The position numbers and the translations under genes are program-made. Shown here in pieces: positions 24,752 through 36,769 of a DNA stretch of 64,000 nucleotides. Below the pieces are notes generated by a model. It had not been told where the DNA came from. It saw nothing but the letters and a program-made list of their open reading frames with translations, and did no database searches. The stretch is from Grifola frondosa (Eukaryota; Basidiomycota; Agaricomycetes; Polyporales; Grifolaceae): positions 1,860,001 to 1,924,000 of the forward strand of contig LUGG01000004.1 in NCBI GenBank assembly GCA_001683735.1, given 5' to 3'. Each line of letters opens with the position of its first letter. Position 1 is the stretch's first letter.

Positions 24752-27700
24752 CTACTTCCGGAACGGATTGTGCGAGCTCCCAGTGTTCGTCGGCTGCAAC
24801 CAGTACGCACCACGCGGCGCCTCCTCCTGCGCCTGCGCTTGCGCGACCGAGCGCGCGTACTCCTGCGCAGGTGTCGGCGGCTTCGCGGGCTGCACCATCT
24901 CCAGCGTCTCCCAGCTGCTATATGTCGTGTTCGAGAAGCGCGATGGCAGCAGCTCCGCCGCATTCCGCACGGGCTGGCGTGGCTCCGGGGCGCGGCGGGG
25001 TAGCCCCGTCACCTGCGAGTACAGCGAGTCGTGCTCGAGGCGCTCCGCCGGGTAGTGCTCTTCTCTCTGCTCGCGCGGGGGGCTCCGGCGCCGCTGGACG
25101 TCGCGCAGGGACGGCAGCGGCGACGGCTGGCGACTCGACCCCGCGCGCGAATACTCGTACGCGCCGATGAGCTTCTCCATGTTGTGCTCGTGCCGCGCTT
25201 CCTCGGCCGCGCGCAGCTTCTCCAGCCGGATGTCCTCGCCCTCCGCGGGGAGCATCCACCGCTGGCCCCGCTTGTGCCCAAACAACCGCTCCCCGAAGCG
25301 CAGCAACCGCCCGCGCCAGGTGTGCGGGCCTGCGATGCGCTTGGCCGTCGCGAACTGTGCGGTAGCCTGTGCACGGCGCTTGCGCGCGCGTCGCCGCCAG
25401 AGCATGAGCACGATGACGAAGATGAAGGCGCAGCCGAGCGCCATGAGGAGGATCTCCCACCACGCGAGCGCGCGTCCTGAGCTCGTGGATGTGGTGTTGG
25501 TGGTGGGGGTTTGATGCCAGTGATGGAGGGAAGGGGCGTGCTGGCACTCGTGCCCGAGGCCGTGGGGGGTACCACGACGAGGTCTGAGAGGCACAGGCCG
25601 AGACCCGGGACGACGCTTGTCGAACTGGAACAGGTAGCGGAGACGCAGGTGCCGCCGCGCAGGACCTGCGTGGAGCTCGCGCACGCGAGACAGCTGCTTG
25701 GGCCCGCACTGGAACAACTCGAGCAGCTCGAGTCGCATGCTTGACACGTCGAGGACGTCTTGTCGAAGAACTGTGACTGGCTGCATGTGGGGAGGCATCG
25801 CCCATTGGTGAGCACGGGGCGGTTGGCGGAGCAGCTCGAGCACTGGTTGAATGAGCTGCCTGTGCAAGTTGCGCAGTCGGGGTGGCAGGTGATGCACGAC
25901 CCGGAGGAGCTGAAAGTGGTGGAGGGGCAGGATGCGACACACTTGCCACCCGATGCCAGTTGGTTGTTCGCACAAGTCAAGCAGAACGTGGATGATCCCG
26001 CGCACGTACTGCACGATGAGTCGCAAGCTGAATGCATAGCACTGTCAATTTTTGTACGAGAAAATGGTTAATAGACACGCACCAGTGCAGGTGAGATTAT
26101 CCTGAGGACTGAGAAACGTGCCAGAAGGACAGCTCTCGATACACTCGCCCTGGGAAAGCACGAATCCGGGGAGACAACCAGTGCATTGTGCCTGATTGAT
26201 CGTAGACGCGACAGTGAAGTTGGGAATCTTGCACGTCGTGCACTTGGCCGGACACGCTGGGGGGAAAAGGTTAGGAGCGCGCCACTCTCACAGACAATGT
26301 AAACGTACAATCGCATTCGTGCTTGTTATTATTCGCGATCAGGTTCGAGTTCTCGCAGACGCCGTTTCCGTCTGTAGAGACACAGCTGCCGTTCAATGTG
26401 TACTTGCCTGCCCCACAGATGACGCAGTCACTTGACGATGCGCCCGTACACGTCTGACAGAGCGGAGAGCAGGGCACACATGCAGTTCCGTTGCTGAAGG
26501 CGGTGTCGGGACAGGTAGTGCCGGACGACGTGGTAGATGGCGGTAGAAGGCACTGGGTAGGGTCATTCGCGCTCTGCGTGAATTCAGAAGAGCACGAGAT
26601 GCAGTCGCCAGTCCCATCCGCGCACTGTGTGCAGCCTAGCTGGCAAACTGCGGACCAGGTCAGCGTTACCTAGCTACGAGAACAATGAACTATGCTCACC
26701 TTCGCAGTTCCCGCTCGAGTCCAGGAAGAAACCCTGCTCGCACTTCGCACATGCAGTTCCATTATCAGCGGTTGTCCATCCCGCATTGCAAGTGCATTCT
26801 CCATTGGAGCCGCACACCCCGTTTAGGCAATTGCAGCTCGAAGGAAGATCGCTGACGATGGGAGCGAGACACCTACCCGAGCCCGATATACCATCGTCGC
26901 AGGACTGGCATCCCGCGGGACATGCTTGGCACGTGGATCCAAAGAAGCCGGCAGCACACGACTCGCACGATGTCCCGTTGAAGCCCGTGGGGCAGGTGCA
27001 CGTTCCGGACGCGGAACATACGCCTGCACCCGTACATGGTGGCGAGCAGGCGGAGGACTGGATATCCAGGATAGAGAAGGTGCTGCCAGGGCTGCCTGAG
27101 GGAAGCTGCGAGACGTCAGGTACCGAGTCCCAGAAGATGACCCGGTCATTGTTCGAGCCACTGGATAGTGCTACCCAGACATTAGAAGAAAGAGCGAAAG
27201 CGCCCGCGGATGATTGTGTGGAGCTGTTGGAAGTAACCGGCGTGCTGGGCAGCTGAGTGAAAACGGCCTGCCCGGAGTAGTTTGCAACGGGGTACGCGGC
27301 GAAGCCGGGTTGGAGAGCAAGGTTGAGCGGAAGCGATACAGATGAGGGAAATCCTGGTGATGGTGAAAGCGAAGCCGAAGATGAAGTGAGGATATCATGG
27401 AGCAGTTGAGGGTTTGTAGTAGATGAGTACTGTCCGGGCAGCAGTAGCAGACTAGTCGCGGCGCCGACGCGGATAACGTCGCGCCAACTGTTAGAACGTC
27501 AGCACTGAACATGTTGCAAAGCATATTACGACGCACTGGTTGTATTAGTGAACCCTTCGAGGCATTGGCCTGCAACGCAGATTACAGTAGGTGATTGTGC
27601 AGTGCATTTGCGTTATTACATGTTCAACGAAACTATGACAGTCGTACTCACCGACAGACGCGCCGAAAAAGAGAGAAAGGGCGAAAAGGCCGAGCAACAT
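24752..27700 (-). CDS. Cys-rich furin/EGF-like repeat single-pass membrane protein
   Basis: A large type I cell-surface or secretory-pathway protein. The ATG at 27,698-27,700 opens a signal peptide (MLLGLFALSLFFGAS). The ectodomain begins QCLEGFTNTT, WRDVIRVGAATSLLLLPGQY and a beta-rich part (VIFWDSVPDVSQLPSGSPGS). Then follow many Cys repeats of EGF/laminin type (CTCPTGFNGTSCESC) and furin/growth-factor-receptor type (CHPDCATCTGSSFNQCSSC), about 26,900 down to 25,620. A single membrane helix (WWEILLMALGCAFIFVIVLM) is followed by RRRARKRRAQ and a cytoplasmic tail of over 200 residues ending SSHNPFRK. The frame slips by one just before the helix; one added base in the run at 25,505-25,509 restores it, the only splice alternative being a 32 nt intron. 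Ligand and role are unknown; proteins of this build are common in Agaricomycetes. Confidence 0.8.
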
Positions 27701-29059
27701 GTCAAGAGGGATGGAGGAGACAACGAAAATGAGTTGGCCTGAGCAGCTGAAGAGGGTGTCGGTACATAATTGCTATGGTTTCTTTGTTCGGAGCGGAATT
27801 GTCTTCGCTTACACGGCCTATTGTTTTCCTCTCGCGCTCATTGTTCCCAATTTAGGACATTAACGCTCACCCGGCGTCAAAAGGCGCCTGGCCGGTAAAG
27901 AATAACAGTACCTTGTCTGCTCTCATGCTAAGATGCGATATTCGGTATCGCGCAGCTCGAGGTCGTGGGAACGGGCTTGAGGTAGAGATGGTAGTGTGAG
28001 CTTTGCAAGATGCTGCCACAATTTACACATGTTTGTAGAAGGAAAGAAATTTCCATAAATAGAAGCGGTCACAAACTAGGACAACGCCACCACTGCTTCG
28101 CCAATCGCAAGGTCTTCCAAGTCAAATTATATGAATCCTATCTGACCCAAATTGAGCCTACACCATCACAGGACCAGTACGATACCATCGTATGAACAAA
28201 CGCTCCGGTTCATGTCCAAAACGCGATCAATCACGTCCTAGTTGTTGTCACACCAGGCTCTCAGGGATCCGGCACTACTTAATCGCTACGAGTACTCTGG
28301 CCATTGATGTGGAAGCGTTCTGTCTAACACTACATAATCATTAGAAGGTACGTGTACCATGTCTCTCACAGTTCGGTTCGATTAAGTACAAACATGTGTT
28401 CAAAAAGTGACAAGCGAGTCACTGATTTGGAGACGCACAATCATATCACCAATAGCTCAAATCAACTATGACCATCCCCATTACTTGCAGCATCGGTGAA
28501 AAGTGGCGCTCACGCAGCGAAGACATTATTCGAGGGCTTATATCAGAGCAGGGCTTCTTGGAACAATCGCTTCTCCTGCCGCGCTCAGCCCACATGCGTA
28601 TTGGGTTCAGGTCTTGAGATGCGGAGCCCTTATGGAAGGCGAACTGCTCGGTTGTTAGCATACACAGCATCATGCCAAGCTTTCACACCTAACTCACGCT
28701 GAGCACCCTCATTTCATCTGCTTCCCATTTATATTCTATGCCACCTGGTTAATCCCCCAGAGCTTGATTGCTTCCCCCCTGTTTCGAGAACTGCAGCCAC
28801 TGAGTTCACTGTCCACCATGTCAAACCCGAGGGGGACGTCACAGCCGCCACGCGATGAGTCAAGGTTGAGATCGCGTCCCATATCGCGGACGCGTGGACT
28901 TGGACTGCGAAAGTCAATGCCTGACATTCCTCACCTTCCTCTAGTCCCGGAATCCTTGCTGAGACTCGAAGCGCCGATTGGAGAAAGGGTACTTGAACTG
29001 TTTGAACGCATCACACATTCTCGCGATGCCGGTGAGCCAATGGTTGAGATGGACAGCGG
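27701..29059. other. Gene-poor stretch upstream of the BTB remnants
   Basis: About 1.3 kb with no supported gene. The first part holds the promoter of the Cys-rich membrane protein. Short frames from 28,764 on may be decayed upstream parts of the first BTB copy, but I could not align them to the second copy. Confidence 0.35.
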
Positions 29060-29403
29060 AATCACGAGTTGCGCGCAGGGTTACCCCCAGTTCTGGCAAA
29101 AAGTACCATCCCAAGGAGTACTGGGTGGACTACATGAAGAGTGCGGGGAAACTCCTGCTGGAACGGCCTGATTCCAGTGTGTTGTCTCTCCCGTCGTTGC
29201 TAGGGCCCACACTCTCAACTGCGGTGAGATGTCGCATCTGTGCTCCCATCGTCTGGCGTGATATGATGAATTTCATAAACCGTTTCGGAAAAGTCACGAA
29301 GGCAATATCTACAGTAAGCATTCAATCAATTCGACTATCCAGCAAATGCTCATTCCCGTTTCTTATGTAGGTTCCGTTCAATATTGAATACCTGTCTGCA
29401 TGA
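29060..29403 (+). pseudogene. C-terminal fragment of a BTB/POZ gene (copy 1)
   Basis: This fragment matches the 3' part of the BTB gene at 29,929-30,936. It encodes KYHPKEYWVDYMKSAGKLLL, SVLSLPSLLGPTLSTAVRC and ICAPIVWRDMMNFINRFGK, then a 3' intron (about 29,313-29,371) and PFNIEYLSA, stop at 29,401-29,403. The BTB domain itself is missing, so it is a truncated duplicate. It keeps the unbroken C-terminal frame that copy 2 has lost, and the C-x-x-C plus RDM-NF block seen in many Agaricomycete BTB proteins. Confidence 0.7.
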
Positions 29404-29610
29404 ATAAAGCTGCAATGGAAGAGATTAAGCATACCTGTCAAGGTGAATGCTGTTTGGCTGTGTATGAAATTCGACTGGAGCACTGACATCTCTATCAGGA
29501 GAATTTCATTGTATTTTCGCGGACGCCGGCAACCGGAGAAGTCACGACGTGTAAGGTTTCTCGGATCTGAATCTGTGGCATTCAAGTTTATGTGCTAGTC
29601 AACGCCCTTC
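29060..29610 (+). repeat. Tandem segmental duplication, unit 1
   Basis: Unit 1 covers the BTB 3' exon, its last intron, the final exon and about 200 bp of downstream DNA (AATAAAGCTGCAATGGAAGA after the stop, then TAAGGTTTCTCGGATCTGAA). It repeats at about 30,595-31,130 in the same orientation. Confidence 0.75.
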
Positions 29611-29648
29611 ACCTCTGAAGGGAGATGCAATATATTGTATCAATTTGT

Positions 29649-29694
29649 CTGTCATCTGCAATTATGATACTTATACATTGCTCCTAAATGATCG
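29649..29694 (+). repeat. Inverted repeat arm 1 (about 45 bp)
   Basis: The sequence from CTGTCATCTGCA to CTCCTAAATGATCG is the reverse complement, with a few mismatches, of 31,155-31,199. The two arms flank the longer BTB copy. Confidence 0.6.
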
Positions 29695-29928
29695 GATGGA
29701 TCTTTATAACAAATAAACAGACTCGGAGGACAGCATCGGAGCGGATGCACAGGGCCACGGCTAGCTAGCTGCCGTCGTATATATATCCAAGATTTCCCTA
29801 GGGATGCTTATTCTGTAATGTAGGTCGCCTTTCGTTGCGGCGCAGCATTAAAGTTCAAAGTGGTGATCTCTGGAGTGCGCGCTGAATTGTTGCGCCTGTA
29901 CATCCTGTACATCCTGCAACCTCATCCA

Positions 29929-30936
29929 ATGTCTGCAAAGTCATCAAAAAAATAACCGCGGTCGCCCCGTTCAATGACCTAGATGCAGATCTCATCATCC
30001 GCACTCCCGATCACGTCGATTTCCACGTCTACAAACGAATCCTCTCCCTCGCTTCTCCCGTCTTCAACACCATGATTTCCCTTCCCCAGCCCCGTTCCGA
30101 CGCACCCGAGGGTGGAGATACTCCGGAGCCTTCGCTGGTGGACGTGACAGAGCCCAGCAGGATGTGGGATCTGCTTCTGCGGATATGTTATCCCATGATG
30201 GATCCACGCATCGACGGCCTAGATGACATTCGGTTGCTGCTTGAAGCTGCGCGGAAGTATGAAATAGCTTTCATTACCGAGAAAATGGGGCAGACGTTGC
30301 TTCTCCCGCCCTTCTCGGGGGAGGAGCCCTTGCGAATATTTGCACTGGCGTACACATACGCGCTCGACGACGTTGCGCGAAGAGCCGCGCGGGCCACCCT
30401 GCGTTCCCCATTAGGTGTATCGCGTGCGAAGGAGCCGCAATATATCCCTGCAAGCGCTTTTCATGAGCTCTGGGCATACCATCTCGCGTGCGGAAAGGTC
30501 GCTCACGAGGTGGCATCACATAATTGGGAATGGATCTCCAATATGGACGCAACCTTCTTTACGTGCGACAACGACGACGAATGTCCACGAATGAGAGTGG
30601 TGCGCAGGATGATCACCCTCACTTCTGCTAAAAGGTACCGTCCCAAGACATACTGGGCGGACTACATGCAGCGTGCGGGGAAACTCCTGCTGGATCAGCC
30701 TGATCCCAGCGTGTTGTCTCTCCCTCGTTGCTAAGCCCACAATCTCGGCTGCGATGACATGCCGCGTCTGTGCCCGCACCGTACGGCGTGATATGACGAA
30801 TTTCATAATCCGTTTCGGAAAGGAAGTCACGAAGGCGATATCTACAGTAAGCATTCCATTTATTCGACTATCCAGCAGTTGCTCATTCTAGTTTCTTATA
30901 TAGGTTCCCTTCAACATTGAGTACCCATCTTCATGA
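29929..30936 (+). pseudogene. BTB/POZ-domain protein (copy 2), frame broken at both ends
   Basis: BTB proteins are usually adaptors for cullin-3 ubiquitin ligases or transcription regulators. The core reads PFNDLDADLIIRTPDHVDFH, VYKRILSLASPVFNTMISLP, RICYPMMDPRIDGLDDIRLL and EAARKYEIAFITEKM, the Agaricomycete BTB signature, then FALAYTYALDDVARRAARAT and YRPKTYWADYMQRAGKLLL. The start ATG at 29,929 (MSAKSSKK) is put out of frame by an A7 run at 29,946-29,952; eight A would join it to ITAVAPFND. Near 30,722 copy 2 lacks bases present in copy 1 and meets a TAA. The last exon (PFNIEYPSS) and TGA at 30,934-30,936 are still there. It is a pseudogene as assembled; sequencing error in homopolymers is the alternative. 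Confidence 0.7.
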
Positions 30937-31130
30937 ATAAAGCTGCAATGGAAGAAATTGTATCTGTCAAGGTGAATACTGTTTGGCTGTGTATGATTCA
31001 GATGAAATTCGACCGAAGCATTGACATGATCTCTATCAAGAACATTTTTGGCGGCGCCCGCCCCAGTGACGTGTAAGGTTTCTTGGATCTGAATCTGTGG
31101 CATTCAAATTTATGTACTACTCAACGGATG
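30595..31130 (+). repeat. Tandem segmental duplication, unit 2
   Basis: Direct repeat of 29,060-29,610, including the last BTB intron, the final exon, AATAAAGCTGCAATGGAAGA and the downstream block TAAGGTTTCTTGGATCTGAA. The downstream DNA also has a short insertion and deletion difference. Confidence 0.75.
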
Positions 31131-31154
31131 CGATGAAATAGATGCGATGAAATA

Positions 31155-31199
31155 GATCACTTAGGAGCAATGTATAAGTATTATATTTTCAGATGACAG
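31155..31199 (-). repeat. Inverted repeat arm 2 (about 45 bp)
   Basis: Reverse complement of 29,649-29,694 with about five mismatches (shared core TTAGGAGCAATGTATAAGTA). It lies 219 bp after the stop of BTB copy 2, while arm 1 lies 246 bp after the stop of copy 1. Confidence 0.6.
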
Positions 31200-31392
31200 A
31201 CGAATCGATATGTGCTGAATCCCCACAACACGAGTGGCCTCAGGCGTCCTGATAACTGTGCTGTGCGCTCTCACTCTTAACATAGATGGACTCTTAGTAC
31301 AACGTTGGAGCGGATGCGTAGCTGGGCTGCCATATCCCAGAAGAAAGCAGTAATATAGAATATGAATACGCATAAATAACTACACATTCTCA

Positions 31393-34300
31393 TCATTTGA
31401 GCGACAGAGATCCTCCGAACCTCTTCCTGGCAACAACGTCCATCTTGCCCTTGACTTCCCTGAAAGCCTTCCACCACGCACGGCCAACCACTTCCGATGT
31501 GACTGCACCGCAAGAAGCGTCAGAGTCACTCTCCGGAGCGTGCTCCCAGATCGCGAAGTGTCTCCTCAGCAATAGAAGCCACCACTTCGCCACTGCCACC
31601 GCCTTCTCGATGCCCGTATCGGCCGAGCGCGATCCGTCCACGCACTGCACGAGCCACTTCGCGAAGTAGTCGACGTCTTTCTGGTTCGGCGGATGTTCCC
31701 GGAATCCGTCCACCCACGCCTCAATCACGCACTGCACGTCGTCCGTCTCGGTGAAGTACAATTTCTCGCCCTTCGTCTTCCCCTGCTGCTTTAGGAACGC
31801 AGGCTCGAAGTAGACGGCACGGGGGGCAGGCGGCCTTCGGAACGGAGCTGAGGACGACTTCGTCCTCCGCCTAGTATACGGCTTCAGGATCTTGCGCTCT
31901 GCAAAGACCGACGCTCCCGGTCCTCTAGCCATCGCCAGCTGCTCACGCTGCATGTCCACGGGCAGCATCCTAAAAACCTCGGGGTCCATCTTGTACTTGC
32001 GAAGCTCCGCATCCGTGACCTTAACCGCCGAGGGGCCCTCGCGCTTCGCAAACAGCCTGTTCTTTGCAGGCGACAAGATGGGCCTATTCCGGGGAGCCAG
32101 CTGTTGGGTGATGCGCTTGACGTTTGTGCCTTTCACTAAGAACTTGCCCTTGCGTTCCGCTGCAGCTAGCGACGGCGAGCGGCTCCGTGCAGGGTTGGGG
32201 CCGGGAGCAGGTGTGACGGATCTGCGCTGGTACTCCGTCTCGAGCTCCTTGCGCACGTCGTCCGGGAGCGCCGCGAACACGGACATGTCCACTTGGGAGA
32301 ACGACGGGAGGTCGACCACGCCGGTGTCTCCACGTGCAGGCTTCTCGATGATCTGGATATCGTCGTCCTGCGAGGGCGGCTGGACGTGGATGTGCAGCTG
32401 GTCGTCCGTCTTTCCGTTCACAGGTTCGGCGGCGGCACTACCCGGTCCCTTGGGGCTCTCGACAGGCTTGAATGGCAGGACAGCTTGGCCGGACTCCGTT
32501 TCTACCACACCTGAGCCTTTCTCTAGCTTCTGGATTTGAATGCCGATACCACGAAGCTCCTTCGGGTCGAAACTGAGGCTCTTGAGCAGCCTCCAAGCAT
32601 GCTCGCCGATAATCTTCGCCTCACTCGTGGCTCGTCCCCCAGGCCCGATGAGCGGAGCTTGCTTATTGAATGCTTCACATAACCCATGGCCCATGAACTG
32701 ATTATGATAAATTGATCAGAATCAATTCCGATATCGGTGGTATGAACTGACTTTCGGAGCCTCGACTGGGGCACTGGGATCACGTTTCAGGATCTTCAGC
32801 GTTAAGGATCGCCCTTTCATGTCGATGCTGCACAGTCTCCGAGACACCTCCTCCCCCATCTGATAAATGAACGACTCCGCCTGATCGTTGTTCTCAAACC
32901 GAATACCGTACTGGAAAGAGAATATCAGGGCGGGGATGTTCTTACGCTGCGCAGGTACTAACGTTGATATCACAAGATACCGATTTGCGCGGCTTGTCGG
33001 ATTCCAGCTTGCGGTCATCGATACCGCGCAGGGCCTTGTAGAGGAGCTCGCCAGTTCCCTTTCCTAGGGCTTCGCACAGCGTCGCCTTGCTCTTCTTCGT
33101 CAGCTCTCCAAGACTCGTCGCTCCCAACTTTTCTTGTGCCTTCTGTCGTGCGGAGTATCCGAAGCCATGGAGATCGTCAATATCCAGTGGAGCTAAGAAC
33201 TCTGGCACGTCGGCTACACGAAGGTGGAATGACCCGGCTGGCTTCGCTCGACGAGATGCGAGACGGGCAAGCATGATATTTTGTGCGATACCTATGCTCA
33301 CTAGAATACGGTCAGATGATGTACGATACAGAACACCAAATACCTTACCTTCGCAGCCAGTGACTTTCTTGACTTGAGCGCGAATGGCCTCGGCAAAGTC
33401 TTTGGCAGGATCTGGTGATATACCTTGCTCTTCCTGGCTACGGGAGAGCTCAGTCCGGATGCGAGCGACGCTGCTGGTCACGTCGATCAGAGCCTCGTCC
33501 ACAGATACCGCCTGCAGGTCGTCGGCGTGCGCCATCAAGATAGTGTAAAACTGCAAAGAGAACTGCTTATACCTAACACAATATAAGTAATACATGAGAA
33601 CACGTTGAAGGTCGACTTACCGCTGAAACTCGTATGGTATTGTCAACACCGTGGGGCACAGTTTACGCGCTTGCTGCAGACTCATGCCGCCCTTGATTCC
33701 AAATTTGCGAGCCTCATAGCTTGCACTTGCAATCTCACTCGTACTGGAACCTCCGCCAGTGTTGCCCTGAGAATGGCACACGACCACTGGCTTTCCCCGC
33801 AGATGCGGGCGGTTGACTAAACCCGCAGAGACAAAGAAGCTGTCGAAGTCGCAATGCATGATTACCCTTTCCTCAGCATCAGCAGCGCGCTCCTTGCCCT
33901 TGCCCTTCACCGGAGGCTTCTTCACCAGTTCCGCTCCGCGCATACTCACGTCGTCTTCCGCGCTCCCGCCCACAAGTCCAGCCCCTCCACTATTTTCCTC
34001 CATTACCTTCTCCACAGCGGTCTTCGTACCCTCCGTAGACCGACTCCACGCAGAGGCGCTGCCATTCTCTGCGCGCTCCTGTGCCTCAGCGACGAGGTTT
34101 TTGAGCTCGGACTTCCAGGTGGATAGATGGTGCAGGCGAGAGTTCTTGTAGTAATCTTCTATGAAGTCTGGCGCGACGGAAGTGTGCGCCGCGCGCCAGG
34201 CGGGGTCGGCCATCGCGCGCTCTGCGTGGGGGTTCGAAGTGTGCGCGGCGTAGTCGGGGATGCGGGCTGCGTCCTCGGGGGATGCAGGGCGGTGATGTAT

Positions 34301-35336
34301 AATGGACGGGTGGGCGTAGTCGGTGTGGACTTGATCGGAGACTGAGGAGGAGTGGCAGGGTCTGATGTGCCGTGAGAGATGGGGATCCGGGACGGGCCTG
34401 CTACTGGTTCATTCGGATGTTCTATGGTGAGCGTGATATCTTCAGGCTGTTCGTCTGATACCTTTTTCTCAGTCCGTCTGTTGCCTTGTGATATAAAGCC
34501 GTCGGAAAGCAGCTTCTGCGCGACGTTCCTTCCTTGAGATTCCTCTACCCTCTCACCTGGCCGAAAGATGAAGTCGTGCCAAGGGAGCAGAGTACCGGCT
34601 TTGACACTTTCGGTCAACCAGTCGGGTTTCACGACTTTCATATGTTTGAACTCGCGAATCTTCGCAGGGGTCAAGGAGCACGTTATGATATGGGTTCTAC
34701 GATTCGAGTGAATAAAAATTATATTAGCATAAGGGACAGTGACCTACACTAGAGATTTCTTGTCAAGATAAGCATGGAAAATCCCACCATGTTGTATAAT
34801 CAGCTGGCGGAGGTCTTGGACAGATGGTTCAGTCCAGCCATTGATCTGTAGAGAGCAACATTTCTTGAGCACCAAACGGTACCTACCACGAAATACAAAT
34901 AACGTACATATATTTGTAAACCGTGAAAGATTCTCCCGCGAGCTTCACTCCCACCATCTTTCACATCCATCTCGGCATTCTGGAGCTGCAACTTGGCCCG
35001 CTTTCTGGACATGTATTCCCCATAATCTCCAAAATGGGATGCTCCATACGTGTAAGATGACATATAAGACGAGTCACCATCGTTGGCGTCCACAGAGGCA
35101 AGCACAGAATGGAACTTAGACCCATCCTCTTCCGTAGGCAGCGAGCGCGGTCGTTTCAGACCGGGCTGAGTTGAAGGCGGTGGCTGGAGTTCAATGTCTT
35201 CGTCGATAGGATTGTGTCGTACAGGTGATGCTTCAATGTCGCCAGGAAGGACGACGTGGTTGAGAGCTTGGATGAAGTCGGGGTCGTCATCGAAATAGTC
35301 TGAAGAAAGACTCCCTGAGCTGAGAAGAGGAGCCAT
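31393..35336 (-). CDS. REV1: DNA repair protein REV1 (Y-family deoxycytidyl transferase)
   Basis: REV1 inserts dCMP opposite abasic sites and scaffolds translesion synthesis with polymerase zeta. The ATG at 35,336 starts MAPLLSSGSLSSDYFDDDPD. The BRCT domain lies at about 34,970-34,570 (GLQIYINGWTEPSVQDLR, IIQHGGIF, VKPDWLTESVKAGTLLPW). The polymerase has VIMHCDFDSFFVS (first metal site), ASYEARKFGIKGGMS, VSVDEALIDVT (SVDE in place of the usual SCDE), SIGIAQNIMLARLAS and HGFGYSARQK, then the little finger (IRFENNDQAE, MKGRSLTLKI). Two ubiquitin-binding motifs follow (VFAALPDDVRKELE and VFRMLPVDMQREQL). The REV1 C-terminal domain ends ARKRFGGSLSLK, stop at 31,393-31,395. At least six introns are present. 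Every expected domain is in place, so it should be functional. Confidence 0.93.
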
Positions 35337-35807
35337 TGCGTTAGGGTATTTTGTGGTATTATTGCGGACTAGGAGCGCCGTGAGACACGATCTTGAAGGC
35401 GTTTATTAGTGCCCAGACGTAATGTTTCGTCTTGTCATGATATTTCCAGCACTGATAAAATACTTAAAAGCGAGAAGCGTTTTCTCAATAGCTGGCCTGC
35501 TGGAGAAGACCCGCCACAGCGGTTGTTTGGCTGAGGCTTCTCAAACAAATAATCACGTAAGCATTTCAGCACCGTGCGGCGGGTGCAGTACAGCGAGCGC
35601 CGCGTCGGCGCTCACAGCTCCCCATCATGATGGGGCACTGGTATGAGACGTCTGAGCTATAATTTACCTGTGCAGAGTGCCCTCGCAGTAAAAAACCTGA
35701 GCAAGGCTGTGTTGCGGAATTTGCACGTCTACGGTATATCAGTCTCGTGAGCCTTCGTTCTGTGAATACGTAACTGCCACCTTCAACCTGCCACCTCGCA
35801 ACGCAAC
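35337..35807. promoter_or_regulatory. Bidirectional promoter between REV1 and YPT1
   Basis: About 470 bp separating two divergent start codons. It must contain both promoters. No particular binding site is claimed. Confidence 0.45.
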
Positions 35808-36769
35808 ATGCCCGAAGGATACGACTATCTATTCAAGCTCCTGCTCATTGGCGACTCTGGGGTTGGGAAGGTAAGTCGATAGCTTGTGGTTGCGGAGGTT
35901 GCGCACGTCACTTGACAAGGACTACGACAGTCTTGTCTGCTTCTGCGGTTTGCAGAGGATGCGTTCACGGACAGTTATCTCAGTACCATTGGCGTGGACT
36001 TCAAGATTCGAACGATCGAGTTGGAAGGAAAGACGGTGAAATTGCAAATAGTGCGTATCAAATCTTGATATTTCAGACGACGCAAGCGATCTAAATCCTT
36101 GGCGTGGGATGTAGTGGGACACAGCAGGTGCGTCACCAGTGTACAGTCAATGGTGGTGCTGCCTTCTAACGGTCTTCAGGCCAGGAGCGGTTCCGCACCA
36201 TAGCCGCGGCGTACTACCGGGGCGCGCATGGCATTATCATGGTCTACGATGTCACTGAGGGCGGTATGTTCGACACTTTCTGTGAGGGAAGGCCTTAGAC
36301 TTACCGCCACTGCTGATTCGCCCAGAAACATTTGCGAACGTCAAAGGGTGGCTACAGGAGATCGAGCGGTATGCGTCGGAAGATGTGAAGAAGCTCATTA
36401 TTGGCAACAAGTCGGACCTAGTAGACAGGAAGGTCGTTGCGTACAGCGACGCCAAGGTATATTTCCGTTGTATCTGTGCATTTCTGTGGCACTAACGTCA
36501 GTTGTAGGAATTCGCTGACGAGATAGGGATACCCTTCGTTGAGACCTCTGCGAAAGACTCGACGAACGTTGAAGAAGCGTTCATCATGATGGCCAAGCAA
36601 ATCAAGGATGGGTGTGTTCCTCTGCGGTCTGCGATCATGTTACCATCCTCATTGATTGCTCCACAGCCTTGCCGCGGAAGGTGAATCATCAGGCAACTCT
36701 AAGTCCGGCGGTGTTACGGCTGGGCGAACTTTAGAAGAACAAACGGAGTCTGGCGGGTGCAATTGCTGA
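35808..36769 (+). CDS. YPT1: Rab1/Ypt1-family small GTPase
   Basis: Ypt1/Rab1 controls ER-to-Golgi vesicle tethering and autophagy. The ATG at 35,808 starts [20 protein letters not shown], the P-loop is completed after the first intron ([14 protein letters not shown]), and switch I is [19 protein letters not shown]. Switch II is [20 protein letters not shown]; Ypt1 usually has TITSSYYRG, so the AAA is a small departure. IIGNKSDL and [14 protein letters not shown] are the base-binding motifs. The tail ends GGCNC, a Cys-x-Cys geranylgeranylation site, TGA at 36,767-36,769. Six short introns. Effector-facing residues are intact. Rab1 is preferred over Rab8/Sec4 because of the N-terminus and [11 protein letters not shown]; the T-I-A-A-A change makes a divergent paralogue possible. 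Confidence 0.85.

Noticed and set aside
25505..25560. A 32 nt intron just before the membrane helix of the Cys-rich protein
   Set aside because: GT and AG are present and would fix the frame, but 32 nt is shorter than the other introns here (about 45-70 nt). A missing base in the 5-mer run explains it and gives a smoother protein.
30072..30734. Calling BTB copy 2 an intact gene starting at the internal ATG 30,072
   Set aside because: That start would delete the first half of the BTB core, which is clearly encoded upstream from 29,953.
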